Assembly: GCA_951799425.1 (NCBI GenBank)
Contig: OX637392.1
Location: 39,384,593 to 39,448,592 of the forward strand
Origin: Ilex aquifolium
Taxonomy: Eukaryota; Streptophyta; Magnoliopsida; Aquifoliales; Aquifoliaceae
Direction: 5' to 3'
DNA length: 64,000 nucleotides
Below the pieces are notes generated by a model, which worked only from the letters and a program-made list of their open reading frames with translations, was not told where the DNA came from and made no database searches. Position numbers and translations under genes: made by a program. This document shows positions 9,100 through 21,319 of the stretch, piece after piece (within the stretch, counting starts at the first letter, position 1; every line of letters begins with the position of its first letter).

Positions 9100-10180
9100 T
9101 TTTTATTTTTTATTTTTATTTTTTGTGACAGTTTAACTCCATTGAGATTTAACCTTGTTACACATGCTTATAAAACTTAAATTTACAAATCCAATATTAG
9201 AAGAATAAGAAGAAGCAGCAGCTCACAAGCTAGCCGGCCCATGCTGCCAATGATACAGTCCCGGACCCGGCAGGTTCCCATTCTCTCGTTTTACATTGTT
9301 AAGATTCATAAAATATGCATCCATAGTTTAATCATTTGAGTAACCCCTCGCAGAATTTGGATAAATTGTGCAGAACTTGCATCATCCACAAAGCATCAAC
9401 TTTGTTTATTAGATTTGAAATATGGTAATTGTGAAAGAGAATGACAGCCAAAATGGTTCAAGGTCGCACCCGCTATATACTTGCCTATAGTGAGTAACTG
9501 GCGGTCCTACCATCATTTTATTAGAGAATTAATTTCCGAATTCGAGCCCATTACGTAAGTATTCAACAATGTTACACACATCACTTTTCTGCACCACTTT
9601 TGTGTACTATCTCAATATGAACCATTAGATTAGTGAGTTCCATTGAATTCATTAGATATTTAAAGGTTGAGATCATGTCACATTAGGTGGTGTAGACAAG
9701 GTGCTATACAAAGATGATGTATATATCATTATTATTACGTATTATTTGTATTAATGAGCATTTATTGGATCAACTCCAACCTCTAGCTTACCAGTTCTAC
9801 ATATGACTTTGTACTTGATTTTAAAGTGGAGTATTTGTTTCTGTGCTTTGCTATTATGAGGAAAAAATTAAAAAGAAACTAAAAAATAGATAGACATTCT
9901 TGGTTAAGCTTCTCAACCTGCTAAAATTTATAGAAAGAAAAAAAACTAGTGATGAGGTTTATGGCCCCATTACTCCTCAGTTACTTTTTTTTTTTATTTT
10001 TTTTTATCACGTCCTCAGTAACTGACTGATAGTGAGATCAGCTACCACATGTTTAAATCTTAAATAAAAATAACATTATGACTAATTGGGGAGTTTGGTT
10101 ATTGGTTCAGACATATTTGGGTTCTAATATTTTGGATTAAAATTGTCACAAAAACTGACAGAAGCTCGACATTAAATTTT
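9100..10180. other. AT-rich intergenic DNA, no gene recognised
   Basis: Nothing with coding or repeat character could be supported. A short GC-richer patch at 9215-9290 has no convincing frame. Confidence 0.5.
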
Positions 10181-10474
10181 GTTTGGTACGAAAGAAAATG
10201 GAATGATGAAAAATTAGAGAGTGATGAAAAATTCGAGAGTGATGAAAAGTTGGAAGGATAGATAAAATATCATGTTTGGTAAGGAAGGAAAATAAGAAAG
10301 ATGAAAAAGTAAATGAATTAATTTTCCTTCCAACTCACCAAAATAAATCCCTCCAATATTGGGAGAAAAAGTGGATAAAAAAATAATTATGTTCGTTGAA
10401 ATGTATTTTATTTACTTATATATCTTTAATATATGCATATATCATATTTATTTATTACATATTATGTATGTATG

Positions 10475-10522
<48 letters not shown>

Positions 10523-10725
10523 GATAAAATATGTATCTATACTTTTTTCATCCTTTTATTTTTTTCATCCTACCAAACACAAAAAAAATCAATACTTCCT
10601 ACTTTTCATCCCTCCTATTAAACACAAAAGAGGGAAAGTAAGGATTCCTCCCTTGAATGATATAAAATGTATCACTCATACATTTCATCCTTCCATTTTT
10701 CCATCCATACACCCAACCAAACATA
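10181..10725. mobile_element. MITE-like inverted-repeat sequence
   Basis: The outer parts are imperfect inverted repeats: GTTTGGTACGAAAGAAAATG on the left, against a right end that reads GTTTGGTTGGGTGTATGGAT on the opposite strand. Both lead into ATGGAA(T/G)GATGAAA-type words. The interior holds a TA microsatellite. I found no clear TSD, so the superfamily is unknown. Confidence 0.4.
10480..10520. repeat. (TA)n microsatellite
   Basis: About 20 uninterrupted TA units, preceded by a few TATG units. Confidence 0.95.
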
Positions 10726-11410
10726 CCATATGACATGTTGCATTGCTAGAGGGACAAATTAAGATAATTTCTTTTTAGTAAATAAAATAATTTGCCTTTA
10801 TCTCACTTATTTCAACTTGGTCTTTGAATTCTGTTTTGGTTCAATTTGATTCTTTAACTTTGAGATTGTCTCAATTTCGATTTTTTTACTTTTCTAGGAA
10901 ATAAATTATACCATCGACCTCCTATACTTAATATAATACAATAACGGGTGGTTTGGTTGCAGTATTAAATGATGAATTATAGAGTCATAACAGATTAATA
11001 TTCTCTAATTTAACCTTATACTGTATTTGGTTCCAAAAATATTCCGTATTAAATATAGTCTTATTTCAAATGTTTATCTAAATAATATACTCTATTCATA
11101 TTATTGAGCCGATTATAATATCACTTGGGGGTGGTATTATAGTCCAATTCAAGCGTATTAAGTTATAAATTTACTATTTTACCCAACAAATAAACAAAAA
11201 TATTAATAAGTAAACAAGATTAATGTTTTTTAGTTAATATGTAATTGTTACCCTATTATTCCACTTTTAATCCAGTGTTTTATCAAACATTGAATTACAA
11301 TGCGTAATATATTTTTGTCTTATATTTAATCTTGTATTTTATCCGTTTATATAGAATTAGCATGTATTACCTAATGCAATCCATAACTACACCTAAACAT
11401 TGTCATGTTA

Positions 11411-11776
11411 GGCCATCTCCAATCCTTACCTTTTTTAAAACCCGTGTTAAAAAAAAGGCAAAAAAACTCTTTAAAACCTTCTCAAATGCTAGACTCATAC
11501 CCATACCAAATAAAGGGAAACTATTTTTTATACCCATATCAAGAGAGACCCTTTTTTAAACTCAAATCTTTAATGGCGAGATTATATTCTTCTTTAAAAA
11601 TTCAATGGTCATATTTCACCCTCTTTTAAATTTAAACTTGTCCTCATTTAAATTTGAGTTTCTATTCCTGTAAAAAAAAATGTGTCCATTGGAGAAGTCT
11701 ACACTAAATCAAGCTTTTTACTTTTTTTTTTTAACTCAAATTTGGGTAAGAGTTTGAGTCTCCATTGGAGATGCTC
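11411..11776. mobile_element. Tourist-like (PIF/Harbinger) MITE
   Basis: The left end GGCCATCTCCAAT pairs with the right end, which reads GAGCATCTCCAAT on the opposite strand. The 3-bp TSD is TTA (11408-11410 and 11777-11779). The length of 366 bp and the TTA/TAA target fit Tourist-like elements. There is no coding capacity. Confidence 0.75.
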
Positions 11777-11779
11777 TTA

Positions 11780-12300
11780 CCCTAACCTACATGAAGCCTT
11801 TCTAATTGGCTTTCTAAGATTCTAGACTTTCTTCTTTCGATAGTTTTAACTTGAATATGTCTATCTGTTTTTCGTTATAATTATTCTGTAGTTGAGTGAA
11901 CAGTTTTTCTTGTAAAATTATTAATTCTACTATGAAACTATATCTTCCTAAGCTCAATACGAGGTTAATAGAGGCGGAAAAAAAAAAAAAAGTTAATAGA
12001 GGCGAAATCAGGTTCGATTTGAGTTCCTACAGTTTTTAAATTTTTGTAACTAATAGTGGTTAAAGGAATACAATAGATAACTAAAGAGGTTACCAAATGT
12101 AGTTTCCCCGTTATTTGGCTAACTTCTCCATTAGTATTAAGGGCTGAATTGGATGAAAGGGCTCGGTATGCTTTGGATAATTCAGGAATGAAATGAGACG
12201 ATTCAAAGTTGTGGGGGACGTTTTAAAACTAAGTTTGTAGTTTGAGGGTTATCTATGACATTTTCGTAACCTTACTCTTGTCGTGTTCATAACCAACCTT
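11780..12300. other. Intergenic DNA, nothing recognised
   Basis: AT-rich with an A-run near 11980. No supported feature. Confidence 0.5.
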
Positions 12301-12437
12301 CAGTGTCACTAACTTAGCAAAATCCTCATTTCCCAAAATGCAGCCAAGAATGCATCATACCTAAATTCCTCCCTCTGCAGAGTGCAAGTTCCCAGTGCTT
12401 GAAATAAAAAAACAAGTTTGCATCCTCCCCACCAAGT

Positions 12438-14202
12438 TTTATTTAACTTAATACACTGAAATATACACCTTACAGCTGGTACAAGAAAGCAAATTAGAGC
12501 AGCATGGAGGTGTGGACCGTATGGTACTACGACTAAAACAGCAAAACACAACACACCATAGCAATACCCACCCTGATCATCCCGACTTCCACTCTGCAAT
12601 AAATAAAAGGGTGACATTGAGAGTTGTAGAACTGTATATCGTAAGAGCAGTGCTGCATCATGTAGAAACATCCCCCATAAAGATCTCCACGGGACGCAAA
12701 GCGAAACTTATTTATTAAGGGAACGCAGCAGACATCATTTTCAGAATGAAGAATCAATTACACATGTAAAATGAGCAAGATGAACAAATCAGAAAACTAT
12801 CCGGTTCAAAAGGAATCTCCCAGAAATTATGTGATCACAAAAGCAAGGGAAAGTCAACTTCAGACATTGAACAACCATGAACTACCATATATAAAATTTA
12901 TGCTTTTGTTCATCAAGAATGTCACAGAAGTTGGATGAATTTGTGGGTATCACACTCGGAAACAAAGATACTGAACAATTTTAGGAGCAGATTCTTCCAC
13001 ACTTGCAAGCAATTGGAGTATATGATCCAGAAAAGATATGTCCTCGCTAAACGTCTTCCGAGTAGTACATGCTTCAACTTCCAAATGGACCAAAGGAGAG
13101 ATGAAACTCATTGCTTCAGTCAGACAATCCTGTTAATGTCTAAGTAGATGCTTCACTCGGACATTGCAGGTGTTTATGCCATGAAACTCATTGCTTTAAT
13201 TAAGAGAAAAACCTTAATGGAACAGGGTCATCAGATGGAAGCATGGCAACAGGAACAACATTGGAGACAGATGCCACAACTCTTAAAGGAGAGATTGAAA
13301 AAAATTCTCCGATGGCATTCCCTCACACTTCTGATGCAATTCTGGTGCATGCTATAGCATACCATTTATGACAATCTGGAATTTCATCAATGGGTTTTCC
13401 AAATGCTGTGGCTATCCATCCGAAACAAACTCCACCTCTAAAAAAAGAGTGGTCCAGTTCACGAGGCTGTCGCTATTGCAAGATCTAGGAGGCGTCAGAT
13501 GTAAATGGCCTTACCTGCATGCAAAGAAGCGACTGCTTCTGCGACTCAAACCCTTGACGCCCACATCTCTTTGGGCCGAGGCCTACCCTCATCTCCACCT
13601 CTCAAGAAAATAAAATTAACTGATAGGTATTCATCACCAAAATCGGGCCCATCCATCCCCTTACCAAATCGGCTCTATTACCACTTTTTCTTGTTGGCTG
13701 AAAACATGTGGCTCTCTCAAAGCTGATGTTTCTGTAACATTCTTCACAGGTGGGCCTGAAATAGGTCCGATCAGAAAAAGGACTTCTAAATTGTAACCTT
13801 AAGTGTGATTTTAATCGTCAGGATCCATCTCTTGCCCATTGCTTGTGTTAGGTAGTTTGAAACAAATGGTTCATACTGTTCCGTCAAAATCTGGAAAGAT
13901 GAAAAGTCTTTCTAGAATCGGAAACTGACCTTAAATTCTGAGGATAGGCAGAACAGAATAAGTTCTCTTTTCTTCATGTCCCACAGCTTCTGCAAGAGAA
14001 TCAGTCGTCTCTCTTTAAAAAAAAAGAAAGAACACACCAAGAAGCCTGAATTCTTGCCATATAGGTGGTCATATTACAAACAAGAGAACTCTCCTTTGAA
14101 AAACACCAATGACATCTATAAAAATAGCCTAGACTGCATATCATCAACTAAAGCAAGATGTTCCATCTTTTTCTGTTTCAAATTCCTCAGACGAAACTAA
14201 TA
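12438..14202 (-). other. 3' flank of the PPR gene, possible long or spliced 3' UTR
   Basis: Less AT-rich than the flanking intergenic DNA and free of recognisable transposons. AATAAA occurs on the minus strand at 12438-12443 and near 12712. GT donor-like sites such as GCAGGTAAG (minus, near 13515) are present. Long, intron-containing 3' UTRs are common for plant PPR genes, but only transcript data could show this here. Short open frames in the region look random. Confidence 0.3.
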
Positions 14203-16533
14203 TTATTCGAAAAAAAATGTTTGCATTTTATTCTCTTGTTCAAGCCAGCTATAACCTGGATCTTTAACGATTTTCTTTTCAATCATCATTTCTCTAACCT
14301 CCTTTGCATCATCCCATCTTCCTGAAGAAGAATACATATTGGCTAGAAGCACATAAGGGGCAGAGTTTTGTTGGTCCAAGCGGACAAGTTCATCTGCTGC
14401 TCTTCTTGCCAAGCTTACGTTATCACGAACCCTACACGAACTAAGCACAACCTCCCATACAATTGAATCATTTTTACATGGCATCTTATCTAAAAGTGCT
14501 TCCAGTTCATGGAACCGACCAGCACGACCCAAAGAGTCTATAATGCAAGTGTAATGGTCCAAAAGCGGCTCCACTCCATACTCTTCCTGCATTGAATTGA
14601 ATATTCTAATCCCAGCATCAACCAAACCCGAATGGCTACAAGCAGTTAAAACAGCAATAAAGGTTATCTCATCAGGTTTCTCACCTGATCGAATCATGTG
14701 CTCGTAAAGACAAACAGCTTCATTACCACATCCATTCTGTGCATATCCATGTATCATCTCATTCCAGGTAATAGTATTCCTACAAGGCATCTCATAAAAA
14801 AACTGCACGGCACCATTTATATAAGCACATTTAGAATACACATCAATCAGAGCACTCCCCACGAAGACATCATTTACATAACCACCTTTTACTATCTGAG
14901 CATGAACCTGCCTACCTTGAGCCAAAGATGAAAGTTTTGCACAACAACTCAGTACAGTAGCATAAGAGAATTTAGTAGGGGTCATCCCCTTTCCATGCAT
15001 TTGCTTAAAGAAAGCGAAAGCATCCTTGTCCAAAGAATTTAGCGACAAACCTGCCATCAAGGAATTCCAACAGGCAATATCCAATGCTGGCACTCTATCA
15101 AAAATACATATGGCCACCTTTATCTTGTTGCACTTTGAGTACAGGCCAATGAGTCCACTAGCAACGTATACGTCATTATGAAACAGAGCCTTTATTGAGG
15201 CAGCATGGACCTGTTTTCCTCCCTCCAGAAGCCCCATTGCAGCACATGAGCTGAGGATAACAGCCAAAGTAGTTCGATCAGGTTGAACATTTTGAAACTG
15301 CATTTCCCTGAAAAGCTTCATTGCCTCCTTATGATTTCCATTCTGGGTATACCCTGAGAGAATAGCATTCCATGAACTTAAGCTCGGGCACTCCATCCTA
15401 TCAAATATTTGACAAGCAGTTTCAAGATCCCCAGACTTGACACATGCTGCAAGCATATTGATGTAAGTGACCTCATCTGGTTCAAAACCATGTAGCTGCA
15501 TCCTTTGCAGGTACTCTATAGCTTTGTCAGTTTGGCATTTCTGGCCATACCCACCTATCATTACATTCCAAGAAACAACACTAACTTCTGGCAAATTAGA
15601 AAAAATTAATTCAGCACTATCCATATCTCCATATTTTGCATACATGTCAAGCAATGAATTAGTCAAGTGAAGATCACTTTCAAACCCGAGTTTAATAGTG
15701 AGACCTTGTATTTGTTGGCCATGCACATTACATAAAAACTCATCCATCTGGCTATTAACACAAAATTCTCCATTCCCACCTCTAGTGCAAACACCCAAAA
15801 CACTCGATAACGAAACAGAATCAATATAGATTCCACTTCTATGCATCAACGTGAACATGCTAAAAGCCTCCTCGACTCGGTCACTCTCTGCTAACCCGCC
15901 CATAATTGCCGTAAAAGAAACCTCATTAGGTTCAGCCAAATCCCCAAAAGCCACAACCGCATCCTTAACACAACCACACTTTGCATACATGCTCAACAAA
16001 GCATTTCCCACATACAAATTCTTGTCAAGACAAATCTTAGCAGCAACACAGTGACACTGCTTACCACACACTATATCCCCCAAACCACCACAAGCACTCA
16101 AAACGCTGGCCAATGTAAAATGGGTGGGAATAAAACCTCCCAAATTCATCCTATGATACACGTCCAATGCTTTTTCTTCGCACCCATTTCGAACTAATGC
16201 ACTAATCATCGTGTTCCACGATACAGTATTTCTCTCAGGCATTTGAACGAATAGTTCATGCGCATTGTCCAATTTGTTAGCTTTACAGTAGGAATCTAAG
16301 ATTGCATGCCAGGAATATATGTTTCTTTCAGGCATTTTATCAAACAACTGATGGGCCATATCTATATGGCCACACTTGGAGTAGAGTTCAATGAGACGGT
16401 TTGACAGAAAGGTGTTGGTAAAGTAGCCGATTCGGAGGATGTGAGCGTGGAGGAGTTTGCCTGCTATGTGGGCTTTGTTATCTATGCAAAACTGCAAGAG
16501 GTTTCCCAAATGGGTGGTGATTTTGAGCTCCAT
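14203..16533 (-). CDS. PLS-class E-type pentatricopeptide-repeat protein (At4g20770-like)
   Basis: An intronless 776-codon gene, as usual for this family. PPR motifs run from about residue 40 to 700 in the P-L-S order. Examples are SNRLIELYSKCGHIDMAHQL, NTVSWNTMISALVRNGCEEK and PNEVSFTAIMGGLAESDRVE. The characteristic PDEVTYINMLAACVKSGDLE and PDEITFIAVLTACSHSGLVD steps are present. The C-terminus carries E/E+ motifs (YVLLANMYSSSGRWDDAKEV, GYSWLE) and stops without a DYW deaminase domain. Such proteins act in mitochondria or plastids, binding RNA in a sequence-specific way, often as editing specificity factors that recruit a DYW partner. The start was chosen as the first Met before the LLQFCIDNKAHIAGKLLHAH opening. 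From memory of the Arabidopsis protein, the order of motifs and C-terminus match At4g20770. The target RNA is unknown. It looks intact. Confidence 0.93.
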   Translation of the reverse strand: MELKITTHLGNLLQFCIDNKAHIAGKLLHAHILRIGYFTNTFLSNRLIELYSKCGHIDMAHQLFDKMPERNIYSWHAILDSYCKANKLDNAHELFVQMPERNTVSWNTMISALVRNGCEEKALDVYHRMNLGGFIPTHFTLASVLSACGGLGDIVCGKQCHCVAAKICLDKNLYVGNALLSMYAKCGCVKDAVVAFGDLAEPNEVSFTAIMGGLAESDRVEEAFSMFTLMHRSGIYIDSVSLSSVLGVCTRGGNGEFCVNSQMDEFLCNVHGQQIQGLTIKLGFESDLHLTNSLLDMYAKYGDMDSAELIFSNLPEVSVVSWNVMIGGYGQKCQTDKAIEYLQRMQLHGFEPDEVTYINMLAACVKSGDLETACQIFDRMECPSLSSWNAILSGYTQNGNHKEAMKLFREMQFQNVQPDRTTLAVILSSCAAMGLLEGGKQVHAASIKALFHNDVYVASGLIGLYSKCNKIKVAICIFDRVPALDIACWNSLMAGLSLNSLDKDAFAFFKQMHGKGMTPTKFSYATVLSCCAKLSSLAQGRQVHAQIVKGGYVNDVFVGSALIDVYSKCAYINGAVQFFYEMPCRNTITWNEMIHGYAQNGCGNEAVCLYEHMIRSGEKPDEITFIAVLTACSHSGLVDAGIRIFNSMQEEYGVEPLLDHYTCIIDSLGRAGRFHELEALLDKMPCKNDSIVWEVVLSSCRVRDNVSLARRAADELVRLDQQNSAPYVLLANMYSSSGRWDDAKEVREMMIEKKIVKDPGYSWLEQENKMQTFFFE

Positions 16534-17727
16534 TGTTAGACGGTGATATAATATGCATGAGGTCCAGGTGAAAAGTTACACTAGTAATAGCACGTAGCAA
16601 GAGCTTTTCAGTGTTTTCAACAAAGAATTGATAGTTCTCATGTTCCAAAACCACAAGTAGACATCCAAGATTATTTATTGAAATGTAGGATATCCAACGA
16701 AATACATCTGGTACTTTTGGCACATTGTTTATTCGTACAACTATATATCATATTGTATAGCTATGATAGTGGTTTCTTTGTCGTTTTATGGGCATGGTGT
16801 GCAAATGGGCATTTCTGACCATCTTAACCCTTAAAAGTTTCACTTTTAAATTTCTATGAAAAAAGTTATTTATATCTAATAACTGAAATTTCTTACATGA
16901 CACTACATAGAAGATATGTTTTTTTATTAATGTAAACCATGCTTATAACAACATAACGATTTACCATCGACACTTGAACTAGCAAGAAGATATTTTTTGA
17001 AGTCATAGTCACTTGAATTAGTAAAGTCAAAAAGTTCATTGTTAGAAATAATTAATGGCGCTGTCAGGATTTAAATGCTCATTTTATTGCATATTTGATT
17101 ATATGAAAATGATACAACCAACGTTGCATCTGATCATTTTCATGTTCAAATCTTACTATGATCTCGTCACGATAGATTAAGTTTTATGCACGGTATATAT
17201 TAGCCCAACGTACATTTGATACCAATATTCTATACCAATAACAATATACTTCAAGCACATAATATTTATCATAAAACTCTTGTCACTTTAGTGTCCATTG
17301 GATATAAACACGTGAAGGTTGATCATAGGTTGCAGGTCCTACAACTTTAGAATTGATCCCTCAAATGTAAGTTATGAGAATTAATAAATACTTGGGAGTT
17401 CGAGGTCAAACCACATAAAATTGGTTAAAACATGGAACACAAGAAAGATAAAATAAAAATTGCTTTGAATGATTTGATTGGATTGGCTTTGAGAAAACAA
17501 TGAAATTTTGGTTTAAAACAATAATTGGAGATACTAAAGTATTTGGGATCCCCTTTGAACTCCACATAATATTTATTCCTAATCCGATTTTTGAACTTAA
17601 TTAAGAATCAGCTGGTGAATGATCTTAATCGGAAGATTTAACGGTGATAATATTGAGAACAAAATTCAAAAATATAATAGATAAATTATTTAGATAGAAA
17701 TTAGTATTTAATTGTAGATCACAAGTA
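16534..17727. other. Intergenic region upstream of the PPR gene
   Basis: AT-rich, and includes the promoter side of the PPR gene. A TATTATAT-like stretch lies about 20 bp before the ATG, too close to be called a TATA box with confidence. No other feature was recognised. Confidence 0.45.
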
Positions 17728-17732
17728 TTTAC

Positions 17733-19415
17733 TGATTAGTACTTAAAGTTGACATATTATTATGACATTTTAAGACTAACTGTACTTTAATGGAGTTTAA
17801 GTGATGACATTTCAGGCCCTAAACTGAACAAGGACCCAAGAACAACAAGTACCACACTTGGATGCAACACCACCACATTAGAGCCAAAATTGGAGCAGCT
17901 TGGAGCACAGTCAGGACGTTCGAACGCCAACTCACGTTCGAACGTCCACATTACACTGTAGCAGACTCAACTGCTGAGAGAAGGCGTGTTGCAGTTAGGA
18001 AAGAAGACTGGAGCTCTGAAGCACTTGAGTGTCACGTTCGAACGCCAACTCACGTTCGAACGTGCACTTGAGTTGATGGAAGACCAGACTACTGCAAAGA
18101 GTTGGAACTGAACTTCACAGAAGACCAACAGACCACTCGAGTGAAAGGGTCAGAGCAAATCTGGCGTTCGAACGCCCTTAGTGCAAAAACAGAAGAAACG
18201 TTCGAACGGTAGTCAACGTTCGAACGCCCTTAGTGCAAAAACAGAAACAACGTTCGAACGCCAACTCACGTTCTCCACAGACTGGCAGCAGAGTTGTTGA
18301 CTGTTCACTTGGACTTGGGCGGCAAACACTATTCCTTCACATCCTCTTGTCTCCTCCTCTTGCCTATAAATACTCCCCTTGTTGGAGAGCTTGGGGAGCC
18401 AAGTAGGAAGTAGGAAAGTTGATGGAGGCTTAGACTCCCACTCTCATTGTAGATTTAGCTTATTTTCCTTGTATGAAGTCTTTATTTTAGAGATTAGTTT
18501 GGCTTTAGTCCAACATCTCTTGCTTGTTATAAAAGTAGTTTTATGCTTATGCTTATGTTTATGCTTTCATTTTACATGCATAGAAGAGAGATAGCTCACC
18601 TTTTGGTTGAGGAAGCAACCCTCCAATTCTTGATTGAGGAAGCCACCCTCCAAATGTGACTAGCTTTCTTCTACTTTTATTGTTCATGCATTTCACTTCT
18701 ATTGCTTGAGCTTCTTTCTTTCTTAGAAGAGTGAAACTCTTCCACTTTTCTAGAGCTTTACCAAAGCCGTGAAGGGTGGAACGTGATTCACCAATTCTTT
18801 GTTAAAGATTGGTTCCGTGTTTGTTGTTACTTTATCTTTTAAGTTTTCTACTTGGAGGGATGAGCATCACTCACTTTTCTAGCTTTACCCAAGCCATGAA
18901 GAGTGAGTAGTTTCTCATTCACTCTTTAGTAAGAGGAGAAGGACATGTATAAGTTATCCGGGAATCATATTTGTGCAATGTTTTTATGCTTAACATTTAT
19001 TTCTTCTTGTTATTGGATGATTGATTGCATCTAGCAAAGCTAAGATACTTTGTATAACTGTGAGCTCTTTCTATGACACGGATGACTCTTGCATAGAAAG
19101 ACTCATCAGTACAAGGCAAGTACCCCGGCTAGATTCTCATGACTACCCTTCAATCCTCCCCCTTATTGTACTTCATTTAAAGAATGGAATATTAATATCA
19201 TGATTGGATGTCTTGTAGAAACATTTGCTTGTTTGTAAACGGGTTAAGTCTCGGCACAGGCAATTCTTGTAAACTTCTAGAAAGACATCGGAATCATGTT
19301 CTTAATTCTCACAATCCATCTTTATCTTCCGATTAACTTGCTGTTGACACGGGAGTTAATTAAGTTATCAAGCACAATTATGACAAACCGGATAACTAAC
19401 TACATGTCCAGATCA
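17733..19415 (+). repeat. Left arm of the palindrome
   Basis: LTR-like in plus orientation: TG start, U3-like part with eight CGTTCGAACG words (17918-18260), TATA at about 18364, then a transcribed-type region. The inner end lies near CATGTCCAGATC at about 19415. Confidence 0.8.
18362..18375 (+). promoter_or_regulatory. TATA box of the left arm
   Basis: CCTATAAATACTCCCC-type core promoter, about 100 bp downstream of the last palindromic word. Transcription would run into the opposite arm. Confidence 0.6.
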
Positions 19416-19650
19416 AGTGCAGGTGGTCAAGCTGTAGTAATAATCCGGTTTGAGTCCGGAGTCGAATCCACAGGGAACTTTTGTTGATATTTCTAAGGCA
19501 AGCAGTGGTAGAGACCTATTGATTGTAACCCTTGAGATTTGCTGTGAGATATGAGTTTTCCTGGACAGAATATAAGATTCTTTCGAAGAGGATTTTCTTA
19601 ACAAAATAGGAGATAAGTGCTAATTAAAAAGAGTCACTCTTTAGTGCAAG

Positions 19651-21314
19651 GATCTGGACATGTAGTTAGTTATCTGGTTTGTCATAATTGTGCTTGATAA
19701 CTCAATTAACTCCCGTGTCAACAGCAAGTTAATCGGAAGATAAAGATGGATTGTGAGAATTAAGAACATGATTCCGATGTCTTTCTAGAAGTTTACAAGA
19801 ATTGCATGTGCCGAGACTTAACCCGTCTACAAACAAGCAAGTGTTTCTACAAGACATCCAATCATGATATTAATATTCCATTCTTTAAATAAAGTACAAT
19901 AAGGGGGAGGATTGAAGGGTAGTCATGAGGATCTAGCCGGGGTACTTGCCTTGAACTGATGAGTCTTTCTATGCAAGAGTCATCCGTGTCATAGAAAGAG
20001 CTCACATTTATACAAAGTACCTTAGCTTTGCTAGATGCAATCAATCATCCAATAACAAGAAGAAATAAACGTTAAGCATAAAAACATTGCACAAATATGA
20101 TTCCCGGATAACTTATACATGCCCTTCTACTCTTACTAAAGAGTGAATGAGAAACTACTCACTCTTCATGGCTTGGGTAAAGCTAGAAAAGTGAGTGATG
20201 CTCATCCCTCCAAGTAGAGAACTTAAAAGATAAAGTAACAACAAACACGGAGCCAATCTTTAACAAAGAATGGGTGAATCACGTTCCACCCTTCACGGCT
20301 TTGGTAAAGCTCTAGAAAAGTGGAAGAGTTTCACTCTTCTAAGAAAGAAAGAAGCTCAAGCAATGGAAGTGAAATGCATGAACAATAAAAGTAGAAGAAA
20401 GCTAGTCACATTTGGAGGGTGGCTTCCTCAACCAAGAATTGGAGGGTTGCTTCCTCAACCAAAAGGTGAGCTATCTCTCTTCTATGCATGTAAAATGAAA
20501 GCATAAACATAAGCATAAGCATAAAACTACTTTTATAACAAGCAAGAGATGTTGGACTAAAGCCAAACTAATCTCTAAAATAAAGACTTCATACAAGGAA
20601 AATAAGCTAAATCTACAATGAGAGTGGGAGTCTAAGCCTCCATCAACTTTCCTACTTCCTACTTGGCACCCCAAGCTCTCCAACAAGGGGAGTATTTATA
20701 GGCAAGAGGAGGAGACAAGAGGAGGTGAAGGAATAGTGTTTGCCGCCCAAGTCCAAGTGAACAGTCAACAACTCTGCTGCCAGTCTGTGGAGAACGTGAG
20801 TTGGCGTTCGAACGTTGTTTCTGTTTTTGCACTAAGGGCGTTCGAACGTTGACTGCCGTTCGAACGTTTCTTCTGTTTTTGCACTAAGGGCGTTCGAACG
20901 CCAGATTTGCTCTGACCCTTTCACTCGAGTGGTCTGTTGGTCTTCTGTGAAGTTCAGTTCCAACTCTTTGCAGTAGTCTGGTCTTCCATCAACTCAAGTG
21001 CACGTTCGAACGTGAGTTGGCGTTCGAACGTGACACTCAAGTGCTTCAGAGCTCCAGTCTTCTTTCCTAACTGCAACACGCCTTCTCTCAGCAGTTGAGT
21101 CTGCTACAGTGTAATGTGGACGTTCGAACGTCCTGGCTGTGCTCCAAGCTGCTCCAATTTTGGCTCTAATGTGGTGGTGTTGCATCCAAGTGTGGTACTT
21201 GTTGTTCTTGGGTCCTTGTTCAGTTTAGGGCCTGAAATGTCATCACTGAAACTCCATTAAAGTACAGTTAGTCTTAAAATGTCATAATAATATGTCAACT
21301 TTAAGTGCTAATCA
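19651..21314 (-). repeat. Right arm of the palindrome
   Basis: Reverse complement of the left arm, with seven CGTTCGAACG words (20805-21130) and a TATA box on the minus strand near 20695. Confidence 0.8.
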
Positions 21315-21319
21315 TTTAC

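Larger units (their letters stand above)
17733..21314. mobile_element. Near-palindromic LTR-derived element (two LTR-like arms head to head)
   Basis: The two arms, 17733 to about 19415 and about 19651 to 21314, are reverse complements over nearly their whole length. They differ by scattered substitutions and an 18-bp length difference near 17925. They are separated by about 235 bp of unique DNA. The ends read TGATTAG...CTAATCA and are flanked by a 5-bp TSD TTTAC (17728-17732 and 21315-21319), so the whole palindrome was integrated as one unit. The TG/CA ends and 5-bp TSD fit an LTR-type integrase. Each arm has a U3-like part with CGTTCGAACG palindromes, then TATAAATACTCCCC, with the TATA boxes pointing at each other. 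No coding domains were seen. Confidence 0.8.

Noticed and set aside
9215-9290. GC-richer patch with a possible LPGPGLYHWQHGPASL reading
   Set aside because: Short, no start or splice context, and no family recognised.
10359-10733. Open frame of 124 codons with a long Tyr-Ile run
   Set aside because: It is the translation of the (TA)n microsatellite and AT-rich MITE-like DNA.
10930-11290. Second MITE candidate (GGTTTGGT...ATCAAACATTG)
   Set aside because: Inverted ends too short and no TSD found.
12309-12671. 120-codon minus-strand frame downstream of the PPR gene
   Set aside because: No recognisable domain, and overlapping frames on both strands are open too. More likely untranslated flank.
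17862-21185. Pairs of similar small frames on opposite strands (for example near 19021-19203 and 19862-20044)
   Set aside because: They are mirror copies caused by the inverted repeat, not genes. They were useful only as a measure of arm similarity (5 of 60 residues differ).
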